Below are positions 1-7,939 of a stretch of 64,000 nt of DNA, in pieces. The stretch lies in contig CACYXC010000003.1 in assembly GCA_902778285.1 (NCBI GenBank), forward strand, positions 1 through 64,000. Direction: 5' to 3'. This DNA comes from Oscillospiraceae bacterium. GTDB taxonomy: Bacteria; Bacillota; Clostridia; Oscillospirales; Oscillospiraceae. The position numbers and the translations under genes are program-made. Numbering within the stretch: position 1 is the first letter of the stretch; each line of letters opens with the position of its first letter. The notes under the pieces were generated by a model that worked only from the letters and a program-made list of their open reading frames with translations, made no database searches and was not told the origin of the DNA.

Positions 1-112
1 CTTTCCCTGCTCGGCAAAACAAGGTCACTCCACTCTTCAACGCTCTTAGACCATTTTGAACCCTTGCTCTTTTTCCTACAACAACTTGACACCGACCGCG
101 GTCACGGCGTTA

Positions 113-141
113 TTGCGCGAACGGGATGCATATGCTATAAT
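113..141 (+). promoter_or_regulatory. Sigma-A-type promoter of murT-gatD-dus
   Basis: TTGCGC at 113-118 and a perfect TATAAT at 136-141 are separated by 17 bp, about 50 bp upstream of the murT start. A perfect TTGACA at 86-91 lies too far upstream to pair with this -10. Confidence 0.75.
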
Positions 142-193
142 ATTCAGACAGCGGCGTATCCGCCGCGCAACCGAGGATTACAGGAGCCTTTGT

Positions 194-1564
194 ATGACGA
201 TCCGTGTCTTTTTTGCGATATTGCTCTGCAAGCTGCTGCGCTTTGCGTCCCGCCTGCTGCACCGCGGCGGAACGGCCATGCCCGGGCGCTTTGCGCTGAA
301 AGTCTGCCCCGGTCTGCTGGGCCTCCTGGCGCGGCAGGTCAAAACCGTGGCCATCACCGGCACCAACGGCAAGACCACCAGCGCCCGCATGATCGAGGAG
401 GCCTTTGCCGAGCAGGGGCTGGCTTACCTGAGCAACCGCTCCGGCGCCAACATGCTCGACGGCATCACGACCGAGTTTGTGATGAACAGCACGCTCTCCG
501 GCAGAGTCAGAAAAGACTATGCCGTGATCGAATGCGATGAGGCTGCGGCCCGCAGGGTCTTCCCGCAGCTCAAGCCGAAGGTCGTCGTGGTGACGAATCT
601 GTTCCGCGACCAGCTGGACCGCTACGGCGAGGTGACGCACACGCTGGAGAACATTCGCGAGGCGCTGCGCTGCACGCCCGAGGCTATCCTCTGCCTGAAT
701 GCGGACTGTTCGCTGACCGCTTCGCTGGCGGGCGAGCTGCCGAACGAGGTGCGCTGGTTCGGCATCGAACCCGGCGCGGCGCCCTCGCGGCCGAAGCCCG
801 AGCTCTCCGACGCGACCCACTGCATCCGCTGCAAGACGGAATATGAATATGACTACATTACCTATGGCCATCTGGGCGGCTTCCGCTGTCCGCGCTGCGG
901 CTATCGGCGGCACCGGGCGGACTACGCGGTGACCGATGTGATCGAGCAGCGGCCCGACGGCAGCGATATCGTGATGGATCTGGGCTGCGAGAGCGCGGTA
1001 GTGACGGTGAATCTGCCCGCCATGTATAACATCTATAACGCCGCCGGGGCCGTCGCCGCGGTGACGGAGATGGGGCTGGGCGCCCATGCGGCGGTGGATG
1101 CGCTGGCAAAATTCCAATGCGGCTTCGGCCGGATGGAGCGCTTCGATCTGGCCGGCGGCACGCGGATGATGCTGGTGAAAAACCCCGTCGGCTGCAATCA
1201 GGTGATCGAGTATCTGCAGACCATGAGGGAGAAGTTCGTCCTTGTGATCTGCCTCAACGACCGGGCCGCCGACGGGCGGGACATCTCCTGGATCTGGGAC
1301 GCCGATTTCGAGGGCCTGAACGCGCTGGCCGGCAGACTGGATGAGGTGATCGTCTCCGGCGACCGGGCGGAGGATATGCGCGTGCGCATCAAATACGCGG
1401 GCGTGGACGACGCTTTTATCCGTGTGGAGCGGGACTATGAGACGCTTGTCCGTACGCTTGCGAAGGAGACGCGGCCGGTGTGCATGATGCCGACCTACAC
1501 CGCCATGCTGGAGCTGCGCCAGACGGTGATCCGGCACTGCGGCGGCGAGGACTTCTGGGAGTGA
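194..1564 (+). CDS. murT: Lipid II isoglutaminyl synthase, ligase subunit MurT
   Basis: MurT is a Mur-ligase homologue that, with the glutaminase GatD, amidates the D-Glu of lipid II stem peptides in the cytoplasm. The 456-residue product has the Mur-ligase ATP loop GTNGKTT at about residues 56-62. It also has a four-cysteine zinc ribbon (C210, C213, C232, C235) inserted in the central domain, characteristic of MurT, and the DUF1727 C-terminal domain. The open frame extends further upstream, but the ATG at 194 has an AGGAG seven bases before it and follows the promoter at 113-141. gatD follows 148 bp downstream, which supports the assignment. Confidence 0.95.
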   Translation: MTIRVFFAILLCKLLRFASRLLHRGGTAMPGRFALKVCPGLLGLLARQVKTVAITGTNGKTTSARMIEEAFAEQGLAYLSNRSGANMLDGITTEFVMNSTLSGRVRKDYAVIECDEAAARRVFPQLKPKVVVVTNLFRDQLDRYGEVTHTLENIREALRCTPEAILCLNADCSLTASLAGELPNEVRWFGIEPGAAPSRPKPELSDATHCIRCKTEYEYDYITYGHLGGFRCPRCGYRRHRADYAVTDVIEQRPDGSDIVMDLGCESAVVTVNLPAMYNIYNAAGAVAAVTEMGLGAHAAVDALAKFQCGFGRMERFDLAGGTRMMLVKNPVGCNQVIEYLQTMREKFVLVICLNDRAADGRDISWIWDADFEGLNALAGRLDEVIVSGDRAEDMRVRIKYAGVDDAFIRVERDYETLVRTLAKETRPVCMMPTYTAMLELRQTVIRHCGGEDFWE

Positions 1565-1569
1565 CATCA

Positions 1570-1686
1570 AAAGACGCTTGATCCTTTCCGTTTCCGCGGT
1601 TTCCGAAGGAGCCGCGAAAGCTGCATATCCGCAAGCGCCTTCTTCCTTTCCGAAGCAAACCCGCTTCGCTGGGCTTTGCTTCGGGT
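1570..1686 (-). repeat. Interspersed ~115 bp repeat, copy 1
   Basis: Read on the minus strand, this intergenic stretch begins with a palindrome (GAAGCAAAGCCC...GGGTTTGCTTC) and continues with a block similar to 21461-21570 and 41731-41842. Shared landmarks are a purine-rich GAGGA/GAAGGAGG tract, GCGGATATGCAG, and a CGCGGCT...GGAAACCGCG hairpin. The palindrome differs between copies but stays self-complementary. Confidence 0.6.
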
Positions 1687-1712
1687 AATAGAAATGATTG
1701 AATGGTGATCCT

Positions 1713-2450
1713 ATGGAACTGAAAATCTGCCATATGTACCCGGACGTCCTGAACCTCTACGGCGACCGGGGCAATGTGATGTGCATGCAGAAGCGCCTGA
1801 GCTGGCGCGGTATCGAAAACAGCGTGACCCGCCTCCCCATCGGCTCGAACGCGAGCCTTGCGGGCTTTGATCTCGTGTTCATCGGCGGCGGACAGGACTT
1901 TGAACAGCAGGTGCTGCTGGAGGACCTGCACCGCGGCAAGGACCGGGAGATCCTGGCGGCCGTGGCAGATGGCCTGCCCTTCCTGACCATCTGCGGCGGC
2001 TACCAGATGCTCGGCAACTACTATGAGACCTACGACGGCGTCCGCTGTGATTTCATCGGCGCGGTCGACCTGTATACCGTCGGCTCGAAGCAGCGCATGA
2101 TCGGCAATTACAAATTCCGCTGCGGCGGCGAGTCCGGCGGCAGTCTGGTGGTGGGCTTTGAAAACCACAGCGGCCGGACCTTCCTCGGCGAGGGCGTGCA
2201 GCCTCTGGGAAAGGTGCTGGCAGGCTTCGGCAACAACGGGAAGGACGGCACCGAGGGCGTGCGCTGGCGGAATGTCTTCGGCACCTACAGCCACGGGCCG
2301 CTGCTGCCGAAAAACCCGGCCCTCTGCGACCATATCCTGCTGACCGCGCTGCAGCGCAAGTACGGCAAGGCGGAGCTTGCGCCGCTCGATGACGCCGCAG
2401 AGCTTGCCGCGCATGACGCGATGGCCGCGAAGATCCGCGACAGGGTATGA
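1713..2450 (+). CDS. gatD: Lipid II isoglutaminyl synthase, glutaminase subunit GatD
   Basis: GatD is the class I glutamine amidotransferase partner of MurT; it releases ammonia from glutamine for lipid II amidation. The 245-residue protein has the nucleophile in TICGGYQ (C94) and the catalytic histidine in TYSHGPLL (H194). The C94 position is the same as in Staphylococcus GatD. The N-terminus MELKICHMYPDVLNLYGDRG is typical of the family. A TTG at 1698 could extend it by five residues, but the ATG at 1713 matches the family start. Its last four bases overlap the start of the dus gene (ATGA), indicating translational coupling. Confidence 0.94.
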   Translation: MELKICHMYPDVLNLYGDRGNVMCMQKRLSWRGIENSVTRLPIGSNASLAGFDLVFIGGGQDFEQQVLLEDLHRGKDREILAAVADGLPFLTICGGYQMLGNYYETYDGVRCDFIGAVDLYTVGSKQRMIGNYKFRCGGESGGSLVVGFENHSGRTFLGEGVQPLGKVLAGFGNNGKDGTEGVRWRNVFGTYSHGPLLPKNPALCDHILLTALQRKYGKAELAPLDDAAELAAHDAMAAKIRDRV

Positions 2451-3406
2451 AGCTGGATTTCGCGCCCATGGAGGGCGTCACCTCCTATCTGTACCGAAAC
2501 GTCCACGCCGCGTGCTTTCCCGGCGTGGACCGCTATTATTCTCCCTTCATCGCGCCGGACGGCAGCGGCCGCTTCAAGGGCGCCGCGCTGCGGGACATCC
2601 TGCCCGAGAACAACCGGGACGTGCAGCTCGTGCCGCAGGTCCTGTGCGGCAGGGCGGAGGCTTTTCTGGCGGTGAGCCGGGAGCTCGCAGCCATGGGCTA
2701 CCGCGAAATGAACCTGAACGCCGGCTGCCCTTCGGGCACGGTGGTGCCCAAGCACAAGGGCGCCGGGATGCTGGCGGACCTGCAGAGCCTGGACGCTTTT
2801 CTGGACGAGGTCTTTTCGCGCTGCGAGCTGACGGTCTCGGTCAAGACCCGGCTGGGGCTGGAGAGCACGGCGGAGTTTCCCGCCATTCTGGAGATCTATA
2901 ACAGGTACCCGATCTCCGAGCTCATCATCCACGCCCGGGACCGGGCCGGGATGTATAAGAGCGCGCCGGATCTGGCCGCCTTTGCCGGAGCTTTTTCGAC
3001 AAGCCGCGCGTCCGTCACCTACAACGGCAGCGTGGTGGACACCGTGAGCCTGGAGCGTGTGCTTACGGTCGCCCCGACCCTCGAGCGGGTCATGCTGGGC
3101 CGCGGCGCCGTGACCGACCCCGCGCTGTTTCGTGTCCTGCGCGGCGGGGAAGCGCTGGAGCGCGAGGAACTGCGCGAGTTTCTCTCCCGGCTGGAACGCG
3201 CTTTCCTTGACGCCGGGCTGGGGGAGCACTATACGATCTCACGGCTCAAGGAAGTCTGGTACTACGCCATCGACAAGTTCCCGGAAGCCGGGCGCCTGCA
3301 CAAGGCGATCAACAAGGCGCGCTGTCTGGAGGATTATGACGCGGCGGTATCCGCTCTCTTTTCCTCCGGGCTGTATGATGCGTCCGCGGCGTTTCGCGGG
3401 AGATGA
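2447..3406 (+). CDS. tRNA-dihydrouridine synthase (Dus family)
   Basis: A flavin-dependent TIM-barrel enzyme that reduces specific uridines of tRNA to dihydrouridine. The 319-residue product shows the FMN-site start FAPMEGVTSYLYR and the catalytic cysteine in NLNAGCPSG (C94). It also has the SVKTRLG and LIIHARDRAGM segments and the phosphate-binding VMLGRGA near the C-terminus. The start ATG overlaps the gatD stop, so it is the third gene of the murT unit although its function is unrelated. The Dus subfamily (A, B or C type) cannot be assigned by eye. Confidence 0.9.
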   Translation: MKLDFAPMEGVTSYLYRNVHAACFPGVDRYYSPFIAPDGSGRFKGAALRDILPENNRDVQLVPQVLCGRAEAFLAVSRELAAMGYREMNLNAGCPSGTVVPKHKGAGMLADLQSLDAFLDEVFSRCELTVSVKTRLGLESTAEFPAILEIYNRYPISELIIHARDRAGMYKSAPDLAAFAGAFSTSRASVTYNGSVVDTVSLERVLTVAPTLERVMLGRGAVTDPALFRVLRGGEALEREELREFLSRLERAFLDAGLGEHYTISRLKEVWYYAIDKFPEAGRLHKAINKARCLEDYDAAVSALFSSGLYDASAAFRGR

Positions 3407-3455
3407 GAGAAAACGGTATTCTCCGATGTTTCAAGCCAACACTGTCAGTAAAAAA

Positions 3456-3481
3456 ACAGGGAGCGGTTTTCCGCTCCCTGT
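3456..3481. terminator. Terminator hairpin, left copy flanking element A
   Basis: Perfect stem ACAGGGAGCGG/CCGCTCCCTGT with a TTTT loop between convergent genes. Six A residues lie on its left, giving a U-tract for minus-strand transcripts. It is repeated exactly at 3613-3638. Confidence 0.8.
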
Positions 3482-3612
3482 CAGACTGTAGACAAACCCA
3501 TGCTGCCGAAGTTTGACACGCATGGGGAGAGCGCGAGAGGGGATTGGTTATTCCCTCTCGCGATTGATATACTCATTGATTTTCAAGCTGTCGACACTTT
3601 GTCGACAGCTTG
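3482..3612 (-). mobile_element. Terminator-inserted TIR element, copy A (131 bp)
   Basis: The element is bounded by imperfect inverted repeats CAGACTGTAGAC (left) and GTCGACAGCTTG (right); 9 of 12 positions are complementary. It lies exactly between two identical 26-bp terminator hairpins. Inside are three hairpins: CCCATG/CATGGG, CGCGAGAGGG/CCCTCTCGCG (3532-3562), and a 13-bp palindrome at the right end (3584-3612). Positions 3482-3575 are identical to 31702-31795. There is no coding capacity, so if mobile it would be non-autonomous and MITE-like. Confidence 0.75.
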
Positions 3613-3638
3613 ACAGGGAGCGGTTTTCCGCTCCCTGT
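3613..3638. terminator. Terminator hairpin, right copy flanking element A
   Basis: Exact duplicate of the hairpin at 3456-3481. It directly abuts the GTCGACAGCTTG end of element A and lies downstream of the minus-strand gene ending at 3657. Confidence 0.75.
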
Positions 3639-3656
3639 CTGGTGTTCTGTTAGGGC

Positions 3657-4034
3657 TCAGTAGATCCGAATGCACTTGCCGTCGGAACCGAACTGATAAT
3701 GTGTGCCATCGGTGGTCTGTACGGTCCGGTTGGTGACCATGACGCCGTTTTCGTCGACCGCGTAGATGTCGTCCTTATAGTCGAAGACGGTTTTGGTCAT
3801 CATGGCGCCGCTGCTGTCCATATAGTACCACTTGCCGCCGATCTGCTGCCAGCCGCCGTACCAGCTCTCGTCAGACGCCTCGTCGACGACGGCTTCGACT
3901 TCGGACTCAACAAAGATCTCATCCTCTTCGACCGGAATGAAGGGGTCCTCAAACTCCTCTTCGGCGAAAGCGGAGACGGGGATCAGCGACAGACAGAGAA
4001 TCGTGCAGAGAATGAGCGAGATGATCTTTTTCAT
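3657..4034 (-). CDS. Small secreted protein with cell-wall-binding-type repeats
   Basis: The 125-residue product starts with a clear Sec signal peptide (MKKIIS, hydrophobic core, cleavage probably after SAFA at about residue 24). An acidic linker rich in Glu and Asp follows to about residue 58. It ends with tandem Trp/Tyr/Gly segments such as GWQQIGGKWYYMDSSGAMM, matching the cell-wall/choline-binding repeat family (CW_binding_1), with about three repeats. No enzymatic domain is present, so it is probably an exported surface-associated protein. It is monocistronic with its own promoter at 4078-4105. The low length and acidic linker make any specific ligand uncertain. Confidence 0.8.
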   Translation of the reverse strand: MKKIISLILCTILCLSLIPVSAFAEEEFEDPFIPVEEDEIFVESEVEAVVDEASDESWYGGWQQIGGKWYYMDSSGAMMTKTVFDYKDDIYAVDENGVMVTNRTVQTTDGTHYQFGSDGKCIRIY

Positions 4035-4077
4035 TTAAATTCGTCCCGAAATATACTACACGTAGTGCCTAAAAATT

Positions 4078-4105
4078 CTTATAGCACAAACTCTGGATGC
4101 GTCAA
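4078..4105 (-). promoter_or_regulatory. Promoter of the secreted repeat protein
   Basis: On the minus strand TTGACG (4100-4105) and TATAAG (4078-4083) are separated by 16 bp, about 44 bp upstream of the start codon. Confidence 0.55.
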
Positions 4106-4146
4106 TGACATAATCGGAAGATTTTCGGAGCCCCCTGGAAACAAGA

Positions 4147-4172
4147 AAACGGAGCGGTTGACCGCTCCGTTT
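4147..4172 (-). terminator. Hairpin terminator of the cca-to-GNAT operon
   Basis: Perfect 12-bp stem AAACGGAGCGGT/ACCGCTCCGTTT with a two-base apex. It is followed on the minus strand by TTTTCTTGT and lies about 125 bp after the GNAT gene stop. Confidence 0.65.
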
Positions 4173-4296
4173 CCTTGTATGGGATGAGGACAAAATGAAA
4201 AAGATGAAAAACTGTCACTTGCTATGATCATATTATCCTGAAGATGTTACGTAAACAACCGGAATTTTGTTACATGAATGTAAAAAGAAACAGGAT

Positions 4297-5115
4297 TCAG
4301 TCGAAAGCAAGATTCCATACGCAATCCGCGCTCAGCGCGCCGGGCTCGGCGGCCAGATACGGCGCGTCTCCGCGGCCGCCGGGGGAATAGAGCAGCGCCC
4401 GTCCGCAGCCGAGGGCAGAGGCTGCCGCAGCGGCCAGCGCCGGTCGCTCACCGGGGTCGGGACACAGGACTTCGCGCAAAACGGCCCGTCCGTCCTCGAT
4501 ATAGGCCGCGGCGATCCCGTCACCCACGGCGTAGAGACCTCCTCCGAAGCAGCGGCAGTTGATGCTTTCATAGACGATGGCCGCCTCGGAGAGCGACAGG
4601 TGGGGGAGGCCGGCCAGCAGCTTCTCGCGCCTTTCATTATAGGCGGCGGGGGAGAGGGGGATGAGCGCCGGTCCCTCGCGGGCGAGAAGCTCATCTTTGC
4701 GGCGGTACAGGGCGCAGCGTGTGCCGATCCGTTTTTCGTACCAGTCGTAAAGACCGGCCTGCGCGGGCAGCGTGCAGACGAAATCCGCGCCGAGTCTTCG
4801 CCCCAGCGCGGCGGCGGACACGCTCAGCCGTCTTCCCAGCCCCATGCCCCGAAAGGCCGGGGATACGGCGACGGCGTAGAGATAGGCGGCGCGCTTTTCG
4901 CCCACGGTCAGGCCGGTGACGACGTAAGCGGCGCCGGCCAGCTCGCCGTCCGCAAAGGCGGCCGCGCCGCTTCCCATCTCCGGCAGCAGGCGGAGAAAAG
5001 ACGCGGCGAGCTCCTCCGGATCGCCGAAGACCCGGCGCCACAGCTCGACCAGGGCGGCGCTGTCCTCCGGGCGGATCTCACGGATTGCTATCGTGTTCGT
5101 CGTTGTCTCTTGCAA
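4297..5115 (-). CDS. GNAT-family N-acetyltransferase
   Basis: The 272-residue protein has an N-terminal GNAT fold, with IREIRPEDSAALVELW as the first strand/helix. The acetyl-CoA pyrophosphate loop is VSPAFRGMGLGRRL (about residues 88-101, the R/Q-x-x-G-x-G/A motif). The C-terminal ~130 residues are a less conserved second domain, probably a degenerate GNAT or sterol-carrier-like module. The acceptor is unknown. Its start overlaps the end of the DUF2156 gene by 38 bp, so the two are translationally linked; both belong to the acyltransferase superfamily. Confidence 0.8.
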   Translation of the reverse strand: MQETTTNTIAIREIRPEDSAALVELWRRVFGDPEELAASFLRLLPEMGSGAAAFADGELAGAAYVVTGLTVGEKRAAYLYAVAVSPAFRGMGLGRRLSVSAAALGRRLGADFVCTLPAQAGLYDWYEKRIGTRCALYRRKDELLAREGPALIPLSPAAYNERREKLLAGLPHLSLSEAAIVYESINCRCFGGGLYAVGDGIAAAYIEDGRAVLREVLCPDPGERPALAAAAASALGCGRALLYSPGGRGDAPYLAAEPGALSADCVWNLAFD

Positions 5116-5995
5116 TGTATTTCTCCAGCAGGTATTCCGGCTTGTAGCTGAGCTTGGACTGCCGCAGCGAATCCAGGCCCATGTCGTCCTCGCGGTTGAT
5201 GTACTGCAGAGCGGGGTGCTTTTCCATGAGCATCCGGGTGAGCTCCCGGCATACCATGGGGTAGGCGCCGTTCATGTCGATCTCCGCCTTTTCAAAGTGG
5301 ACGTCGAAGGTGTCGCTGCTCGCCATCTCACCGAGGGAGAAGCCCACGATCCTGTCGTCGGCATAGAGGACGCCGCCCTCCAGCCCCAGCTTCTCGAACG
5401 CCGCGAAGGCGCGGATCAGCGCGTCGTGCTCGTAGCGGATGCTGGGGTCAAGGCGATCGCGGTTTTCTTCGTTCCACACCACGATCATGTCCAGGCAGCC
5501 GGGTATGCGCTCGCGCGTGAGCGGGACGAAGCGCCAGTCGTGCTCCGCCTCGAAGCGGTTGCAGTGGTTCTTCTTTCCGTGCATGGATTTGCCCGCGTAG
5601 GTGGCCAGCTTTTCGGCGCGGTAGATGTAGTCGAAATACTTTGTCTCCGGCTCAAAGCGGAAACGGCCGGGGAACTCCGCCTCCAGCTGCTCGCGGTGCT
5701 CTGCGGTGATGCCGCGGATGACCAGCGGGTAGCCGCGGCTGTCGGCAAACTCGCGCAGCGCCTCGACGGCGGGGCGCAGAGGCCCGCTTCCGATGGGGAA
5801 AACGAAGGCAGGGCTGCCCTCGTAGCGCAGCTTTGTCAGCATCCTGCCGCCGAAGCGGCAGATGAGCTGGCTGTAGTATCTGTCCCAGATATAGATGTTG
5901 CCGAAATTGTAGTCGGCGGAGCGGCTGTTCTCGTTGCGGACGATCTCGTCCACCCAGGGCTTGTCACACAGCGTGACGTTCTTGAAGGAGATCAT
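5078..5995 (-). CDS. DUF2156 domain protein (GNAT-like)
   Basis: The 305-residue protein is similar throughout to the DUF2156 family, the soluble catalytic fold of lysylphosphatidylglycerol synthases. Typical segments are YNFGNIYIWDRYY, the basic GKKNHCNRF, and the C-terminal YINREDDMGLDSLRQSK, which is the most conserved part of the family. No membrane segment is present, so it is a cytoplasmic stand-alone version whose donor (aminoacyl-tRNA or acyl-CoA) is unknown. It is third in the cca-UDG-DUF2156-GNAT operon with a 7-bp gap from the glycosylase gene. Confidence 0.82.
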   Translation of the reverse strand: MISFKNVTLCDKPWVDEIVRNENSRSADYNFGNIYIWDRYYSQLICRFGGRMLTKLRYEGSPAFVFPIGSGPLRPAVEALREFADSRGYPLVIRGITAEHREQLEAEFPGRFRFEPETKYFDYIYRAEKLATYAGKSMHGKKNHCNRFEAEHDWRFVPLTRERIPGCLDMIVVWNEENRDRLDPSIRYEHDALIRAFAAFEKLGLEGGVLYADDRIVGFSLGEMASSDTFDVHFEKAEIDMNGAYPMVCRELTRMLMEKHPALQYINREDDMGLDSLRQSKLSYKPEYLLEKYIARDNDEHDSNP

Positions 5996-6002
5996 AAGGC
6001 GC

Positions 6003-6578
6003 TCAACAGGTCCGGGTGCATATCTCCCGGATTTCCTTTCTCAATGCTCTCAGATCCATAAAGGCTTCCGGCCTCCTGGACGGGTCGCGCAGCAGCGCGG
6101 AGGGATGGAAGGTCGCCATGTACATGCGTCCGTTCAGCGTGAACCACTGCCCGTGCTCGCGCGTGATGCGGAAATCGTCCTTGATGACGCCCATGGCGGC
6201 GATGCGCCCCAGGCAGACGATGATCTTCGGGTCCACCAGCTCGATCTGTCGGTCCAGCCAGGCGCGGCAGGCCTGCTGTTCGCTCGGCTGGGGGTCGCGG
6301 TTGTGCGGCGGACGGCACTTGACCATGTTGGCGATGTATACCCTGCTGCGGTCCAGATCGATCATCTGCAGCATGCTGTCGAGCAGTTTTCCCGCCGGGC
6401 CGACAAAGGGGATGCCCTGCAGATCTTCCTGCTCGCCCGGCCCCTCGCCGATAAGCATGATCTCGCTTTCCGGGTTCCCGTCGCCGAAGACCAGCTTCGT
6501 GCGTGTCTCGCCCAGGGGACAGCCGCGACAGCCTGCGCACTCGCGTCGGAGGGCTTCCCAGTTTTCCTTTGTGCTCAT
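6003..6578 (-). CDS. Uracil-DNA glycosylase, family 4 type (4Fe-4S)
   Basis: Removes uracil from DNA. The 191-residue product carries the family motif GEGPGEQED, the FVGPAGKLL segment and the C-terminal HPSALLR loop. Four cysteines suitable for the [4Fe-4S] cluster are CAGC and GC near residues 14-20, C in VKCRPPHNRD, and C in ACRAWL. Length is normal for family 4. Three bases separate it from the cca stop, so it is co-transcribed with cca. Confidence 0.9.
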   Translation of the reverse strand: MSTKENWEALRRECAGCRGCPLGETRTKLVFGDGNPESEIMLIGEGPGEQEDLQGIPFVGPAGKLLDSMLQMIDLDRSRVYIANMVKCRPPHNRDPQPSEQQACRAWLDRQIELVDPKIIVCLGRIAAMGVIKDDFRITREHGQWFTLNGRMYMATFHPSALLRDPSRRPEAFMDLRALRKEIREICTRTC

Positions 6579-6581
6579 CCG

Positions 6582-7772
6582 TCATTCCTCCGTCCCCGCA
6601 GCCAGAGAGAGCAGCAGCTCCCGCCGGTTGTTGCCGGGGTATTCCATCACGTATTCCAGCAGGAAGTCCAGCATTTCTCCCGCCGCCCGGCCGTGCAGGC
6701 CGAGGGCGAGCAGATCGCTTCCGCTGACGGCAAGATGCTTGAGAGAAAAGCACTCCCCGCTTTTCAGGATGCGCCGCAGCTCCAGACTCTCCTGCCCGCC
6801 GGTAAAGGCGTCCCGACAGGAGAGGGCGCAGCGCACGGTCTCGACGCCGTATCTGCGCAGCCAGCGCTTTTTGTTGAGATCGCTCTGCGGCAGCTCGGAT
6901 GCGAGCATCTCACAGCAGTCCTCCGCCATGCGGATCGTATGATGATCCAGCTTGAGAAGGCTCAGAAAGCGCTCCGGCGAAGAAATAGACCCGGCCGTCA
7001 GCAGCACGTGACACAGCCCCGCCCAGCGGTACTGCGCCCTGCGCGGCAGCAGCGCGAGCCTGTGAAGCAGCACGGGATCGGGCGGCGCGGGAAGGAGATA
7101 CGCTGTGAGCAGGCCCAGCTCGACAAGGCTGTAAACGGTCTCCGGCGAGCGGGTGAGCAAGGTCTTTTCCAGCTCGTCACGCACGCTTTCGGCCGGCAGC
7201 TCCGCCGCCAGCGACGCCCTGGCGCGGATGCCCTCCATCGTGAACAGATCGACGGTAAAGCCCAGACGCGCCGAGTAGCGCAGCGCGCGGAACATGCGCA
7301 GCGGATCCTCCGCGAAGCGCTCCTCCGGGACGCCGACGCAGCGGATCAGCTGCCGCCGTATATCCCCCACGCCGCCGAAGGGGTCGGCCAGCATCCCGTC
7401 GGCCGACAGGGCGATGGCGTTCATCGTGAAATCCCGGCGGCTCAGATCGGCGGTCAGATCGCCTATGAAGCGTACCAGATCCGGTTCCCCGGACCCCGGC
7501 TCCGGACTCGAGGAGCGGAAGCTCGTCACCGAAACCTCGTGCGAATCGATCAGGACCGTGACGACGCCGCTGCGTGCGCCGGGCCGACAGGCGTCGGGGA
7601 AGACCTCCGCGATCTGCTCCGGCTGCGCGCCGGTGCAGATATCCCAGCTCTGCGCCCTGACGCCCAACAGCATATCACGCACGCAGCCGCCTGCCAGATA
7701 GGCGGGATAGCCCCTGCCCTGCAGGGCGACGAGCACGGCGCGCACATGTTTTGGCGGCTTGACGGAAGCCAT
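6582..7772 (-). CDS. cca: CCA tRNA nucleotidyltransferase (poly(A) polymerase family)
   Basis: A class II nucleotidyltransferase. The 396-residue protein begins with the head domain AYLAGGCVRDMLLG, which holds the glycine-rich nucleotide site. The RRDFTMNAIALS segment follows, then PFGGVGDIRRQLIRCVG and RFAEDPLRMFRALRYSARLGF, the RNA-binding neck. The ATG at 7772 has GGAGGG five bases upstream; a GTG at 7778 overlaps that Shine-Dalgarno and is less likely. CCA is encoded in all four tRNA genes of this window, so the enzyme would act mainly in repair. First gene of the four-gene minus-strand operon. Confidence 0.92.
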   Translation of the reverse strand: MASVKPPKHVRAVLVALQGRGYPAYLAGGCVRDMLLGVRAQSWDICTGAQPEQIAEVFPDACRPGARSGVVTVLIDSHEVSVTSFRSSSPEPGSGEPDLVRFIGDLTADLSRRDFTMNAIALSADGMLADPFGGVGDIRRQLIRCVGVPEERFAEDPLRMFRALRYSARLGFTVDLFTMEGIRARASLAAELPAESVRDELEKTLLTRSPETVYSLVELGLLTAYLLPAPPDPVLLHRLALLPRRAQYRWAGLCHVLLTAGSISSPERFLSLLKLDHHTIRMAEDCCEMLASELPQSDLNKKRWLRRYGVETVRCALSCRDAFTGGQESLELRRILKSGECFSLKHLAVSGSDLLALGLHGRAAGEMLDFLLEYVMEYPGNNRRELLLSLAAGTEE

Positions 7773-7827
7773 GACCACCCTCCATGATACAAATTATAAG
7801 AAATCGTTCCGCCGGAGAGAGTTCTGC

Positions 7828-7856
7828 TTGCATTGTGCCGGACGGAAGGATATAAT
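7828..7856 (+). promoter_or_regulatory. Promoter of murC
   Basis: TTGCAT at 7828-7833 and TATAAT at 7851-7856 with a 17-bp spacer, 83 bp upstream of the murC start. Confidence 0.75.
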
Positions 7857-7939
7857 AACTCCTGGTATGCATTCAGTTTACCATCTTGCAGGCATAACAT
7901 CAAGTACGTAAATCAAAGAGTTCGCTCGGAGTTTTTCAT

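Noticed and set aside
86..91. TTGACA as the murT -35 box
   Set aside because: It is 44 bp from the only good -10 box; TTGCGC at 113-118 has the correct 17-bp spacing.
110..1570. 486-residue minus-strand open frame opposite murT
   Set aside because: It mirrors the codon structure of murT, has no ribosome-binding site, and shows the His/Ala/Gly/Arg-rich composition typical of antisense frames in G+C-rich genes. The same applies to the long antisense frames opposite mrdA, aspS, hisS, potA and the alpha-galactosidase.
5934..7787. 617-residue plus-strand frame across the UDG and cca genes
   Set aside because: It spans two well-recognised genes on the other strand and has no domain similarity.
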